A stretch of 64,000 bases of DNA from Nevskiaceae bacterium. GTDB lineage: Bacteria > Pseudomonadota > Gammaproteobacteria > Nevskiales > Nevskiaceae. The notes under the pieces were generated by a model. It ran no database searches. It had not been told where the DNA came from and worked only from the letters and a program-made list of their open reading frames with translations. Where the stretch lies: the NCBI GenBank assembly GCA_008012115.1, contig SSEB01000001.1, forward strand, positions 1 through 64,000, in the 5' to 3' direction. The translations under genes were made by a program, and so were the position numbers. Of this stretch, positions 1 through 7,494 are shown piece by piece. Position 1 is the first letter of the stretch. Each line of letters begins with the position of its first letter.

Positions 1-1
1 C

Positions 2-1396
2 ACCAAGGCTCCGGCCAAGAAGGTCGTCGCCAAGGCTCCGGCCAAGAAGGCCGCTGCCAAGCCGGCCGCCAAGAAGGCCCCGGCGAAGCAGGCAGCGGCC
101 AAGAGCGCAGCGACCCAGGGCCCCGCCCGCAGCGCCGGCGCCAGCCAGGCCGAGGCCAGCCTGTCGGTGAGCCGCGGACTGACCGTGGGCGTGCGCAAGG
201 GCGAGGTCGAGAGCCTGGAGTTCCAGCACGACCGCGATCTCGGCATCACCGTGTACTTTGGCCAGCGCAAGGGCAACGCCAGCACCGGCGATCTCACGCC
301 CGAAGGCATCGGCCAGGCGGTGTCTGCGGCCTGCGCCATCGCCCAGGCCACCGGCGAGGATCCCTGCAACGGCCTGGCCGACGCCGCGTTGATGGCACGC
401 GAGTTTCCCGATCTCGACCTCGATCATCCCTGGGACATCTCGCCCGATGCGGCGATCGATCTGGCCCGAGAATGCGAGGCCGCCGCGCTGGCGGTCGATG
501 CGCGCATCACGCAGAGCGAAGGCGGCAGCGTCAACACCCACCAGGGCGTGTCGCTGTACGCCAACAGCCACGGCTTTCTCGGCGTGCGCCGCGGCACCCA
601 GCACAGCCTCAGCTGCGCCGTGGTGGCGACGCAGGGCGAGGAGATGCAGCGCGACTACTGGTATGCCAATGCCCGCGATGCCGCCGAACTGATGAGCGCG
701 CAGGCCATCGGCCGCAAGGCCGGCGAGCGCACGGTCGCCCGCCTGGGCGCTCGCAAGCTCGGCACGCGGCAGGCCCCGGTGCTGTTCGTGCCGGAACTGG
801 CGCGCGGCCTGTTCGGCCACTTCGTCGGCGCCATTTCCGGCGGCGCGCTGTACCGCAAGGCCAGCTTCCTGCTCGACAAGCTCGGCCAGCCGGTGTTCGC
901 GCCGCGCGTGACGCTGACGCAGCGGCCGCGGCTGCCGCGCGGCCCCGGCAGCGCCGCCTTCGACAGCGAGGGCGTGGCGACGCAGGAGCGCGTGCTGGTG
1001 CAGGACGGCGTGCTGCAGGGCTGGCTGCTGGCCAGCTACTCCGCACGCAAGCTCGGCCTGCAGAGCACCGGCAACGCTGGCGGCGTGTTCAACCTCATTG
1101 CCGATACCGGCCCGCAGGGTTTCGACGATCTGGTGCGCGACATGGGCGAGGGCCTGATCGTCACCGAGCTGATGGGGCAGGGCGTCAACGGCGTCACCGG
1201 CGACTACTCGCGCGGTGCGGCCGGCTTCTGGGTCGAGAACGGCGCCATCGCCTATCCCGTGCAGGAGCTGACCATCGCCGGCAACCTGCTGGAGATGTAC
1301 CGCGGCATCCAGGCCGTCGGCAACGATGTCGACCCGCACGCCAACACTCGCACCGGCTCGGTGCTGATCGAACGCATGACCATCGCCGGCGAGTAG
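2..1396 (+). CDS. pmbA: Metalloprotease-like subunit PmbA/TldE (5' partial)
   Basis: This is the TldE/PmbA partner of the TldD/TldE protease, which in other bacteria cleaves modified peptides such as microcins and acts on CcdA. The family signatures VSRGLTVGVRKGEVE and GITVYFGQRKGNAST and the C-terminus VLIERMTIAGE are all visible. The ORF track starts at a GTG at 167, but the same frame is open to the window edge. The family's N-terminal segment (GASQAEASLSVSRG) lies upstream of that GTG, so the gene is 5' truncated by the window. The upstream part carries several KAPAKK/AAK repeats, a basic histone-H1-like stretch not usual in PmbA. Followed by repeat copy 1. Confidence 0.9.
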   Translation, partial: TKAPAKKVVAKAPAKKAAAKPAAKKAPAKQAAAKSAATQGPARSAGASQAEASLSVSRGLTVGVRKGEVESLEFQHDRDLGITVYFGQRKGNASTGDLTPEGIGQAVSAACAIAQATGEDPCNGLADAALMAREFPDLDLDHPWDISPDAAIDLARECEAAALAVDARITQSEGGSVNTHQGVSLYANSHGFLGVRRGTQHSLSCAVVATQGEEMQRDYWYANARDAAELMSAQAIGRKAGERTVARLGARKLGTRQAPVLFVPELARGLFGHFVGAISGGALYRKASFLLDKLGQPVFAPRVTLTQRPRLPRGPGSAAFDSEGVATQERVLVQDGVLQGWLLASYSARKLGLQSTGNAGGVFNLIADTGPQGFDDLVRDMGEGLIVTELMGQGVNGVTGDYSRGAAGFWVENGAIAYPVQELTIAGNLLEMYRGIQAVGNDVDPHANTRTGSVLIERMTIAGE

Positions 1397-1439
1397 CGCC
1401 ACCAGCGCTTGCGCTAAGCTGAGGAGCGGCCTGAAAACC

Positions 1440-1553
1440 GCCACCCGCTCTAGCCACAGTGCCTGGGGAAAACGTTATTAAATATTGATCTATTTTAAAT
1501 TAGATAAATAATTAATCACAAACCGATTGCGACTTCCAGTGACAGCGGGTGAG
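1440..1553. repeat. 114-bp inverted-repeat element, copy 1
   Basis: Left terminus GCCACCCGCT at 1440-1449, AT-rich core at 1474-1519 (GTTAT...ATCAC, with C at core index 16 and G at index 29), right terminus AGCGGGTGAG at 1544-1553 (last two bases deviate). The left arm contains CCTGGGGAAA next to the core. It lies 43 bp after the pmbA stop and just upstream of the PhzF-like gene. Confidence 0.95.
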
Positions 1554-1575
1554 CCGAAAAACGAGGAGAACGTCC

Positions 1576-2388
1576 ATGAAAACCGTGCCGATCTACCAGG
1601 TGGATGTGTTCGCGCGAAAGCTGTTCGCCGGCAATCCCGCCGCCGTCTGCCCGCTGCAGTCCTGGTTGCCGGAAGCGACGATGCAGGCCATTGCCGCCGA
1701 GAACAACCTGGCCGAGACCGCGTTCTTCGTGAAGGACGAGACTGGCGAGGCCGACTACCTGCTGCGCTGGTTCACGCCGACGGTGGAGATCGAACTCTGC
1801 GGCCACGCCACGCTCGCCTCCGGTCACGTGCTGCTCAACGAACTGACGCATCCGCGTGACGACGTGCGCTTCCGCACGCTGCGCGCCGGCGTGCTGTCGG
1901 TGACCAAGCGCGACGGCGCCCTGTGGCTCGATCTGCCGGCGCGCATGCCGCAGCCGCTGGCTTCGGTGCCCGAGGATCTGCTGGGCGGTCTGACCCTGCT
2001 GCCGCAATCGGTGCTGGCCACCGGCAACAAGTATTTCGCGCTCTACGATGACCCGGCCGACGTCGCCCACCTCAAGCCGGACATGGCGCGGTTGCGTCAG
2101 CTCGAAGGCATGGGCGTGGTGGTGACGGCGCCGGGGCGGCCGGACCACGAGGATTTCGTGTCGCGCTTCTTCGCGCCGGCCATGGGTGTGGACGAGGACC
2201 CCGCCACCGGTTCCGCCCACTGCCTGCTGGTGCCCTACTGGGCGCAGCGCCTGGGCAAGCGAGAGTTGCATGCGACGCAACTGTCGCCCCGCGGCGCGGT
2301 GCTGGACTGCGTGCTCGATGGCGAGCGCGTGCGCATGTCCGGTCCGGTGCGCCACTACCTGCGCGGCGAGATCGCGGTGCCGGGCTGA
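1576..2388 (+). CDS. PhzF family isomerase/epimerase-like protein
   Basis: PhzF-fold protein of 270 aa, related to the phenazine enzyme PhzF and to diaminopimelate epimerase; the substrate here is unknown. Visible motifs are DVFARKLFAGNPAAV at the N-terminus, NNLAETAFF with the catalytic-type Glu at about residue 47, ELCGHATLASGH, and DEDPATGSAHC in the second half. The start at 1576 is chosen over 1549 because GAGGAG sits 7 bases upstream. The gene is preceded by repeat copy 1 and converges on ptsI with only 3 bases between the two stop codons and no visible terminator. Confidence 0.85.
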   Translation: MKTVPIYQVDVFARKLFAGNPAAVCPLQSWLPEATMQAIAAENNLAETAFFVKDETGEADYLLRWFTPTVEIELCGHATLASGHVLLNELTHPRDDVRFRTLRAGVLSVTKRDGALWLDLPARMPQPLASVPEDLLGGLTLLPQSVLATGNKYFALYDDPADVAHLKPDMARLRQLEGMGVVVTAPGRPDHEDFVSRFFAPAMGVDEDPATGSAHCLLVPYWAQRLGKRELHATQLSPRGAVLDCVLDGERVRMSGPVRHYLRGEIAVPG

Positions 2389-2391
2389 GCC

Positions 2392-4137
2392 TCAGGCGGC
2401 GCTGCGGTTGTCGTCAAGCGCCGCGATCAGGTCGCGCATCTCGGCCGGATCGGCCGAGGTCAGCAGGCGCTGCACCTTGCGGCGCAGATCGCCGATATCG
2501 GACTCGATGATGATGCGCTTGATTTCCAGCACGTTGGCCGGGTGCATCGAGAACTCGGTGAGCCCCAGCCCCAGCAGCAGGCGCGTGTAGCGCGGGTCGC
2601 CCGCCATTTCACCGCACATCGCCACCGGGATGCTGCCCTGGTTGCCGGCCTCGATGGTCATGTGGATCAGACGCAGCACCGCCGGATGCAGCGGGTCGTA
2701 GAGGTAGTTGACCTCGTCGTCGACGCGGTCGATCGCCAGCGTGTACTGGATCAGGTCGTTGGTGCCGATGGAGAAGAAGCGCGAGTGACGCGCCAGCATC
2801 GGCGCGGCGATGGCGGCGGCCGGCACCTCGATCATCGCGCCGATGGGAATCTCGTCGGCAATCTTGTGGCCCTCGCTGCGCAGTTCCTCGCGCGCGCTCT
2901 CGATGATCTGCTGCGCCTGCCGGAACTCCTGCAGGTTGGAGATCATCGGCAACATGATCTGCACCTGGCCGTGGGCGGAGGCGCGCAGCAGCGCGCGCAC
3001 CTGCACGCGGAACAGATCCGGCTCCTTCAGGCAGAGGCGGATGGCGCGCAGGCCCAGCGCCGGATTGTTCGGCGTGGGGCCATGGCTGCGGCCGCTGTCC
3101 ACCTGCTTGTCGGCGCCCAGGTCCAGCGTGCGGATGGTGATCGGACCCTGCACGGCGGCGACGATGCGTGAATACGCCTCGTACTGCTCCTCCTCGCTGG
3201 GCAGGCCCTTGCGATTCATGTAGAGGAACTCGGTGCGGTACAGGCCAACGCCCTCGGCACCGTTGGCGGCGGCCTCGGCGGCGTCCTCCAGCAGCTCGAT
3301 GTTGGCCAGCAGGTGAATCTTGACGCCGTCGCGCGAGATCGCGGCCTTGCCCTTGAGCTTGACCAGGTCGCGCCGGTATTGCGCCTGGTGTTCCTGCTTG
3401 CGCAGGTAGAAGTCCATGGCCTTGGCATCGGGGTCGGCCAGCACGTGGCCGGCTTCGCCGTCGACGATGACGGTTTCGTTTTCGCGCAGCAGGCGCCGCG
3501 CGTCGCGCAGGCCGACAATGGCCGGAATGCCTAGGCTGCGCGCGAGAATCGCGGTATGCGACAGCGGACCGCCGTATTCGGTGACGAAGGCGGCGACGTT
3601 CTGCTGCGACAGCAGGATGATGTCGGCGGGCGTGACGTCGTCGGAGACGATGATGAACGGCTCCGCGCCCTCGGCCTTGGGCGCGATCTGGCGCTCGCTC
3701 TTGAGCAGGATGCGCTGCACGCGCGCGACCACGTGCTCGACGTCGTCCTTGCGCGTGCGCAGGTAGGGATCATCCATCTGCTCGAACACCGCGACCAGGG
3801 CGTCGCGCTGGCGGCGCAGCGCGGCCTCGGCGTTGATGCGGTGCTCGCGGATCAGCGCCACCACCGCCTCGGTCAGCGAGCGGTCTTCCATCATCAGCAG
3901 ATGGGTGTCGATGAACGCCGCGATTTCGCCGGGCGTGCCGCCGGGAATCTGCTGGCGCACCTGGCGCAGCTGGTCGCGCGCGCGCCGCTGCGCGGCGATG
4001 AAGCGCGCCACCTCGGCGTCGACCTCGCCGTCGGCGAGCGCGTACTCGGGCACCTCGAGATCGCCGCCGTGCATTTTCTGCACGCGCGCGATGGCAATGC
4101 CGCGCGATACGCCGATGCCGGAAAGCCAGAGACTCAT
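2392..4137 (-). CDS. ptsI: PEP-protein phosphotransferase (enzyme I)
   Basis: Enzyme I of the PTS takes phosphate from phosphoenolpyruvate and passes it to HPr. The 581-aa length is typical. The phosphorylated His lies in GGPLSHTAILARSLG near residue 195. The PEP-binding barrel follows, with FSIGTNDLIQYTLAIDR and the Cys motif AMCGEMAGD. No GAF domain is present, so this is PtsI-type rather than PtsP. It is the last gene of the rpoN-PTS cluster, 40 bp after HPr. No sugar-transporting EIIB/EIIC is in the window, which fits a regulatory PTS. Confidence 0.95.
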   Translation of the reverse strand: MSLWLSGIGVSRGIAIARVQKMHGGDLEVPEYALADGEVDAEVARFIAAQRRARDQLRQVRQQIPGGTPGEIAAFIDTHLLMMEDRSLTEAVVALIREHRINAEAALRRQRDALVAVFEQMDDPYLRTRKDDVEHVVARVQRILLKSERQIAPKAEGAEPFIIVSDDVTPADIILLSQQNVAAFVTEYGGPLSHTAILARSLGIPAIVGLRDARRLLRENETVIVDGEAGHVLADPDAKAMDFYLRKQEHQAQYRRDLVKLKGKAAISRDGVKIHLLANIELLEDAAEAAANGAEGVGLYRTEFLYMNRKGLPSEEEQYEAYSRIVAAVQGPITIRTLDLGADKQVDSGRSHGPTPNNPALGLRAIRLCLKEPDLFRVQVRALLRASAHGQVQIMLPMISNLQEFRQAQQIIESAREELRSEGHKIADEIPIGAMIEVPAAAIAAPMLARHSRFFSIGTNDLIQYTLAIDRVDDEVNYLYDPLHPAVLRLIHMTIEAGNQGSIPVAMCGEMAGDPRYTRLLLGLGLTEFSMHPANVLEIKRIIIESDIGDLRRKVQRLLTSADPAEMRDLIAALDDNRSAA

Positions 4138-4177
4138 GGCTGCGCCTGCTCCGGCGCGTGCTGGCGGTGGCGTCGGT

Positions 4178-4444
4178 TCACGCCTCTTCCCCGAAACGGT
4201 CGGCGATCAGTGCGGCGAGTTCGTCGAGCGCCTGTGCCGCGTCCTCGCCGTCGGCGATCAGGGTGATCTGGCTGCCCTTGGCGGCGGCCAGCATCATCAC
4301 GCCCATGATGCTCTTGCCGCTGACTTCGCGGCCGTCCTTGCGCACGCGCACGTCGGCGGCGAACTTGCTGGCCAGCGTCACCAGCTTGGCGGCGGCGCGG
4401 GCATGCAGACCCAGTTTATTGATGATGTCGACGGTGCGTTCCAT
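4178..4444 (-). CDS. ptsH: Phosphocarrier protein HPr
   Basis: HPr of 88 aa. The phospho-acceptor His is in LGLHARAAAK (residue 14) and the regulatory Ser in GKSIMGVMML (residue 45), corresponding to the classical His15 and Ser46. The conserved regulatory Ser means it can in principle be phosphorylated by the HprK encoded upstream. The start is set at MERTV; the longer ORF (to 4504) reads through the intergenic stretch. About 147 bp separate it from the EIIA gene upstream, in which I see no other gene. Confidence 0.93.
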   Translation of the reverse strand: MERTVDIINKLGLHARAAAKLVTLASKFAADVRVRKDGREVSGKSIMGVMMLAAAKGSQITLIADGEDAAQALDELAALIADRFGEEA

Positions 4445-4591
4445 GGTTACTTCTTGGTGTGGTCTGCGGGTGCGGGGCCCCGACGCCGCGCGCTGGTCGA
4501 GCAACAGCTGCCGCTGGCAGTTGTTGGAAATCTCGATTCACTAACGACGGCTCTTTGCACGTTCGGTGGCCTGGGTTGTTTTTTTCGGTGC

Positions 4592-4987
4592 TCATGCCGG
4601 GCGCGGGCAGGCGACGATGCCGCGTTGGCCACCTTCGACGGCGTTCTTGACCATGGCATCGAGGTCAAGCCTGGGGTAATTGAAGATGCGCACCAGCATC
4701 GGCAGGTTGACGCCGGCGACCACGCGCCGGCTGCCGTCGGCACCCAGACGATTGGCGATGTTGCTGGGCGTGGAGCCGAAGGCATCGGTGAGGATCAGCA
4801 CGCCGGCGCCGCTGTCGAGCCGCTCCAGTGTCTTGGCACCCTGCGCGATCATCGCTTCCGGCGATTGCACGAGGCGCACTTCGAGCACGTCCGCCGCCAG
4901 CGGCAGCGGGCCGATCATCTCGCCCATGGTGTCGAGCAGGTGCCGTCCGAGCTTTCCATGCGTGACCAGCAACAGGCCTACAGTCAT
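4592..4987 (-). CDS. PTS EIIA component, mannose family
   Basis: A 131-aa EIIA of the mannose/sorbose family, with the phosphorylatable His at residue 10 (LLLVTHGKLG) and the DAFGSTPSNIANRL segment typical of ManX-like EIIA. In proteobacterial clusters of this layout the protein stands alone, without EIIB/C/D, and is thought to be regulatory. Its ATG overlaps the rapZ stop by 4 nt, which indicates translational coupling. Confidence 0.9.
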   Translation of the reverse strand: MTVGLLLVTHGKLGRHLLDTMGEMIGPLPLAADVLEVRLVQSPEAMIAQGAKTLERLDSGAGVLILTDAFGSTPSNIANRLGADGSRRVVAGVNLPMLVRIFNYPRLDLDAMVKNAVEGGQRGIVACPRPA

Positions 4988-5877
4988 GATTTTCCCTTGC
5001 GGCCGCGACGTTCCTGGCCGGCCCAGATTTCACGGTGCTTGACGATGATGGGGGTGTAGTGACCGCCCAGCGCCTTGGCCAGCTGTTCCACCAGGTAGAC
5101 GCTGCGGTGTTTGCCGCCGGTGCAGCCGATGGCGATGGTGAGGTAGGCGCGGTCCTGCTTCTGGTATTCCGGCAGCCAGTGCTCGAGGAAGCTGCGGATG
5201 TCGGACAGCATCCTGCGCACTTCCGGATAGCGGTCGAGCCAGGCCGAGACGGCGTCGTCGCGGCCGGTCATGGCGCGCAACGTTGGCTCCCAGTGCGGAT
5301 TGGGCAGGCAGCGCACGTCGAACACGAAATCGGCCTCGCTGGGCGTGCCTTGCTTGAAGCCGAAGGACATCAGCTGCAGGGTCAGCTTGCCGGCGCCGCC
5401 GCCGGGTGCCTGCTCGAGGATCTTTTCGCGCAGCTCATGCAGGTTGAGCGTCGAGGTGTCGATGGTGGCGTCGGCGGCGTTGGCGATCGGTTCGAGCAGG
5501 CGCACTTCCTGACGGATCGCTTCCAGCAGCGGGGTCTGGTCGTTGGACAGCGGGTGCTTGCGCCGCGTGTCGGAGTAGCGGTGCAGCAGGGTCTGTTCAT
5601 TGGCGCGCAGGAACAGCACGCGGGTCTCGATGCCCTGGTCGCGCAGCTTGTCGAGATAGCGCGGAAACTTGCGGATCTCGCCCGGCGTTTCACGCGCGTC
5701 GATGCCGACGGCGAGGCGTTCATAGCGCTTCTGCATGGTGCGCAGGGTGCGCGTGGCCATGTGCGAAACCAGGGCCAGCGGCAGGTTGTCGATGCAGAAA
5801 TAACCGAGATCCTCGTACTGCTTCAGCGCCACGGTTTTGCCCGCGCCTGAGAGACCGCTGATGATCACGAGCTGCAT
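4984..5877 (-). CDS. rapZ: RNase adapter protein RapZ (nucleotide-binding)
   Basis: RapZ/YvcJ family, 297 aa. The N-terminal P-loop GLSGAGKT is at residues 8-15, followed by DNLPLALV and a C-terminal domain with GCTGGKHRSVYLVE. In E. coli RapZ senses glucosamine-6-phosphate and presents the sRNA GlmZ to RNase E; whether that role applies here is not shown. It sits between hprK and the EIIA gene, with a 6-bp gap to hprK and a 4-nt overlap with EIIA. Confidence 0.95.
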   Translation of the reverse strand: MQLVIISGLSGAGKTVALKQYEDLGYFCIDNLPLALVSHMATRTLRTMQKRYERLAVGIDARETPGEIRKFPRYLDKLRDQGIETRVLFLRANEQTLLHRYSDTRRKHPLSNDQTPLLEAIRQEVRLLEPIANAADATIDTSTLNLHELREKILEQAPGGGAGKLTLQLMSFGFKQGTPSEADFVFDVRCLPNPHWEPTLRAMTGRDDAVSAWLDRYPEVRRMLSDIRSFLEHWLPEYQKQDRAYLTIAIGCTGGKHRSVYLVEQLAKALGGHYTPIIVKHREIWAGQERRGRKGKS

Positions 5878-5883
5878 GATGGG

Positions 5884-6459
5884 CTATGCCTTCGAGTCCC
5901 TGATGGCCTGGAGCTGTCGTGCGGCAAAGTCCTCGTCCGCCCGGTAGCCGGTTTGGCGCAGCCGGAGATCGCGGCAGGCGGCTTCGACCAGCACGGCCAG
6001 ATTATGCCCGAGGCGGATCGGAATGGAGACTTCCGGCAGGTCCACGCCGAGCACCGTGCCGATGCTGCGCCGCCCTTCGAGGCGCTCCAGCGGCTGCGGC
6101 GTGCGCGCCAGCATGTCGTGGCGGAATTCGAGGCGGATCACGAGGTCGAGCCGGTGCTCGTCGCAGAGCGACCGCGCGCCGAACATCTCGCCGACATTGA
6201 GAATGCCGAGGCTGCGCGCCTCAAGAAAGCCCTGCAGCAGCGGCGGGCAGCGTCCATGCACACTGCCGTCGGCGGCGCGCAGGAACTCGGCGGCGTCGTC
6301 GGCGATCAGGCGGTGACCGCGGGTCAGCAGCTCCAGCGCCAGTTCGCTCTTGCCGACGCCGCTGGGGCCGGCCAGCAACACGCCAAGCCCGAACAGTTCC
6401 ATGAACACGCCGTGCAGCGTGATCGGGGCGACGGTGGACGTGGGCTTCGTGTCGGTCAA
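5884..6459 (-). CDS. hprK: HPr kinase/phosphorylase, catalytic domain only
   Basis: Phosphorylates or dephosphorylates the regulatory Ser of HPr. The 191-aa product begins directly at the C-terminal kinase domain (ITLHGVFMELFG), with P-loop GPSGVGKS at 31-38, ADDAAEF and the family signature LGILNVGEMFGARS. The roughly 130-residue N-terminal domain of full-length HprK is absent, and there is no room for it: ptsN ends 142 bp upstream and repeat copy 2 fills the gap. The reported start is TTG without a clear Shine-Dalgarno; the frame stays open into the repeat core. Some alphaproteobacterial HprK are naturally short, so truncation is not proven. Confidence 0.88.
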   Translation of the reverse strand: MTDTKPTSTVAPITLHGVFMELFGLGVLLAGPSGVGKSELALELLTRGHRLIADDAAEFLRAADGSVHGRCPPLLQGFLEARSLGILNVGEMFGARSLCDEHRLDLVIRLEFRHDMLARTPQPLERLEGRRSIGTVLGVDLPEVSIPIRLGHNLAVLVEAACRDLRLRQTGYRADEDFAARQLQAIRDSKA

Positions 6460-6480
6460 CGGATCGGAGGGCTGGAGGGC

Positions 6481-6594
6481 GTCACCCGCTATCGCTGCCG
6501 GGAGTGCACGGGATGTTATTTATTATTTAATGAATTAATAATCGACTAATATATTAAAACAAAATGATGGTGCATCACGGCATCAGCGGGTGGT
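6481..6594. repeat. 114-bp inverted-repeat element, copy 2
   Basis: Termini GTCACCCGCT (6481-6490) and AGCGGGTGGT (6585-6594); AT core 6515-6560 (GTTAT...AAAAC, G at index 29). It lies inside the PTS operon, starting 6 bp beyond the ptsN stop and filling almost the whole ptsN-hprK gap just before the shortened hprK. Confidence 0.95.
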
Positions 6595-6600
6595 GCCCGT

Positions 6601-7062
6601 TCAGTTGCCGGGCTTGAACTGGTCGAGCAGCGCGAACAGGGTTGCATCGTCGCCCGACTCGCGCAGCTTCTTGCAGAAGCCTTCGTCGGAGAACATCTCG
6701 GCGATGGCGGCCAGGTGCTTGAGGTGGGCCTCGGTGGCGTTCTGCGGCACCAGCAGGCCGAACACCAGGTCCACGCCGAGGCCGTCGTGGGCATCGTAGT
6801 CCAGCGGGTGCTTGAGGCGCATGAAGGCGCCGACGCTGCCTTCGACGCCGGCCATGCGGCCGTGCGGGATGGCGACGCCGTGGCCCAGGCCGGTGCTGCC
6901 GAGCTTCTCGCGCGCGGCCAGGCTGTTGAGGATGTCGTTGGCGTCAACGCCGCGGGCGCCCTTGTTGAGCAGCCGCGCGAGGTCCTCGAGAACCTTTTTC
7001 TTGCTGGTGTAGGTGCCACCGGAAACCACGCGGTCGGCGCTGAGGATTTCGTTGAGCTTCAT
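6601..7062 (-). CDS. ptsN: Nitrogen-regulatory PTS EIIA (EIIA-Ntr)
   Basis: EIIA-Ntr, 153 aa. The phosphorylated His is in GVAIPHGRM (residue 67). The protein relays PTS phosphorylation state to potassium and nitrogen/envelope functions rather than to sugar import. The start is at MKLNEIL, with GAGGAG about 8 bases upstream; the longer ORF to 7281 runs through the terminator and hpf. It is separated from hpf by an intrinsic terminator and from hprK by repeat copy 2, so its expression may be partly independent of both. Confidence 0.95.
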   Translation of the reverse strand: MKLNEILSADRVVSGGTYTSKKKVLEDLARLLNKGARGVDANDILNSLAAREKLGSTGLGHGVAIPHGRMAGVEGSVGAFMRLKHPLDYDAHDGLGVDLVFGLLVPQNATEAHLKHLAAIAEMFSDEGFCKKLRESGDDATLFALLDQFKPGN

Positions 7063-7095
7063 CGGGTGCCACTCCTCGGATTCGTTATGGTGTTC

Positions 7096-7127
7096 AAATA
7101 AAAAAGGCCCGGCCTTGCGACCGGGCC
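7096..7127 (-). terminator. Intrinsic terminator between hpf and ptsN
   Basis: On the minus strand, GGCCCGG and CCGGGCC form a 7-bp all-GC stem around an 8-nt loop, followed by TTTTTATTT. It would end most rpoN-hpf transcripts before ptsN, so the PTS genes probably need read-through or a promoter of their own. Confidence 0.8.
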
Positions 7128-7141
7128 CCGAGACCCGCATC

Positions 7142-7465
7142 TTACTGCAGGGACATGCGCTTGTGCGCTTCCTTGTTGTGGTGGTCGCGCAGCTTTTCCT
7201 TGTGCTTGCGCGTCTGCTGGTCGAGCTTGTCGCTGAGCAGGTCGATGGCCGCGTACATGTCTTCCGCCACCGCTTCCGCATGCAGGTTGGCGCCGCTGGC
7301 GTGCACCGTGGCTTCCGCCTTCTGCTGCAGCTTCTCGACCGAGAGCACGATTTCCGCGCTGATCAGGTGATCGAAGTGCCGCTCGATGCGCTTGAGCTTG
7401 TCCTTGACGTAAGCGCGCAGCGGCGGGGTCAGGTCGAGGTGATGGCCGGAGATGTTCAGATTCAT
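7142..7465 (-). CDS. hpf: Ribosome hibernation promoting factor (short HPF)
   Basis: Short-form HPF/YhbH, 107 aa, which binds the 30S decoding region and supports 100S ribosome dimers in stationary phase. The sequence starts MNLNISGHHLDLTPPLRAYV and holds the single S30AE domain. A strong AGGAGGT lies upstream of the ATG. It follows rpoN by 29 bp, the usual proteobacterial order, and an intrinsic terminator follows it. Confidence 0.95.
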   Translation of the reverse strand: MNLNISGHHLDLTPPLRAYVKDKLKRIERHFDHLISAEIVLSVEKLQQKAEATVHASGANLHAEAVAEDMYAAIDLLSDKLDQQTRKHKEKLRDHHNKEAHKRMSLQ

Positions 7466-7494
7466 CGCTACCTCCTTCTGTTGATTCGCGGGCC

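Noticed and set aside
5547-5555. AGCGGGTG-like string inside rapZ (also in ptsN near 6800 and the glycosidase near 43350)
   Set aside because: Inside coding sequence, with no partner terminus 114 bp away and no AT core.
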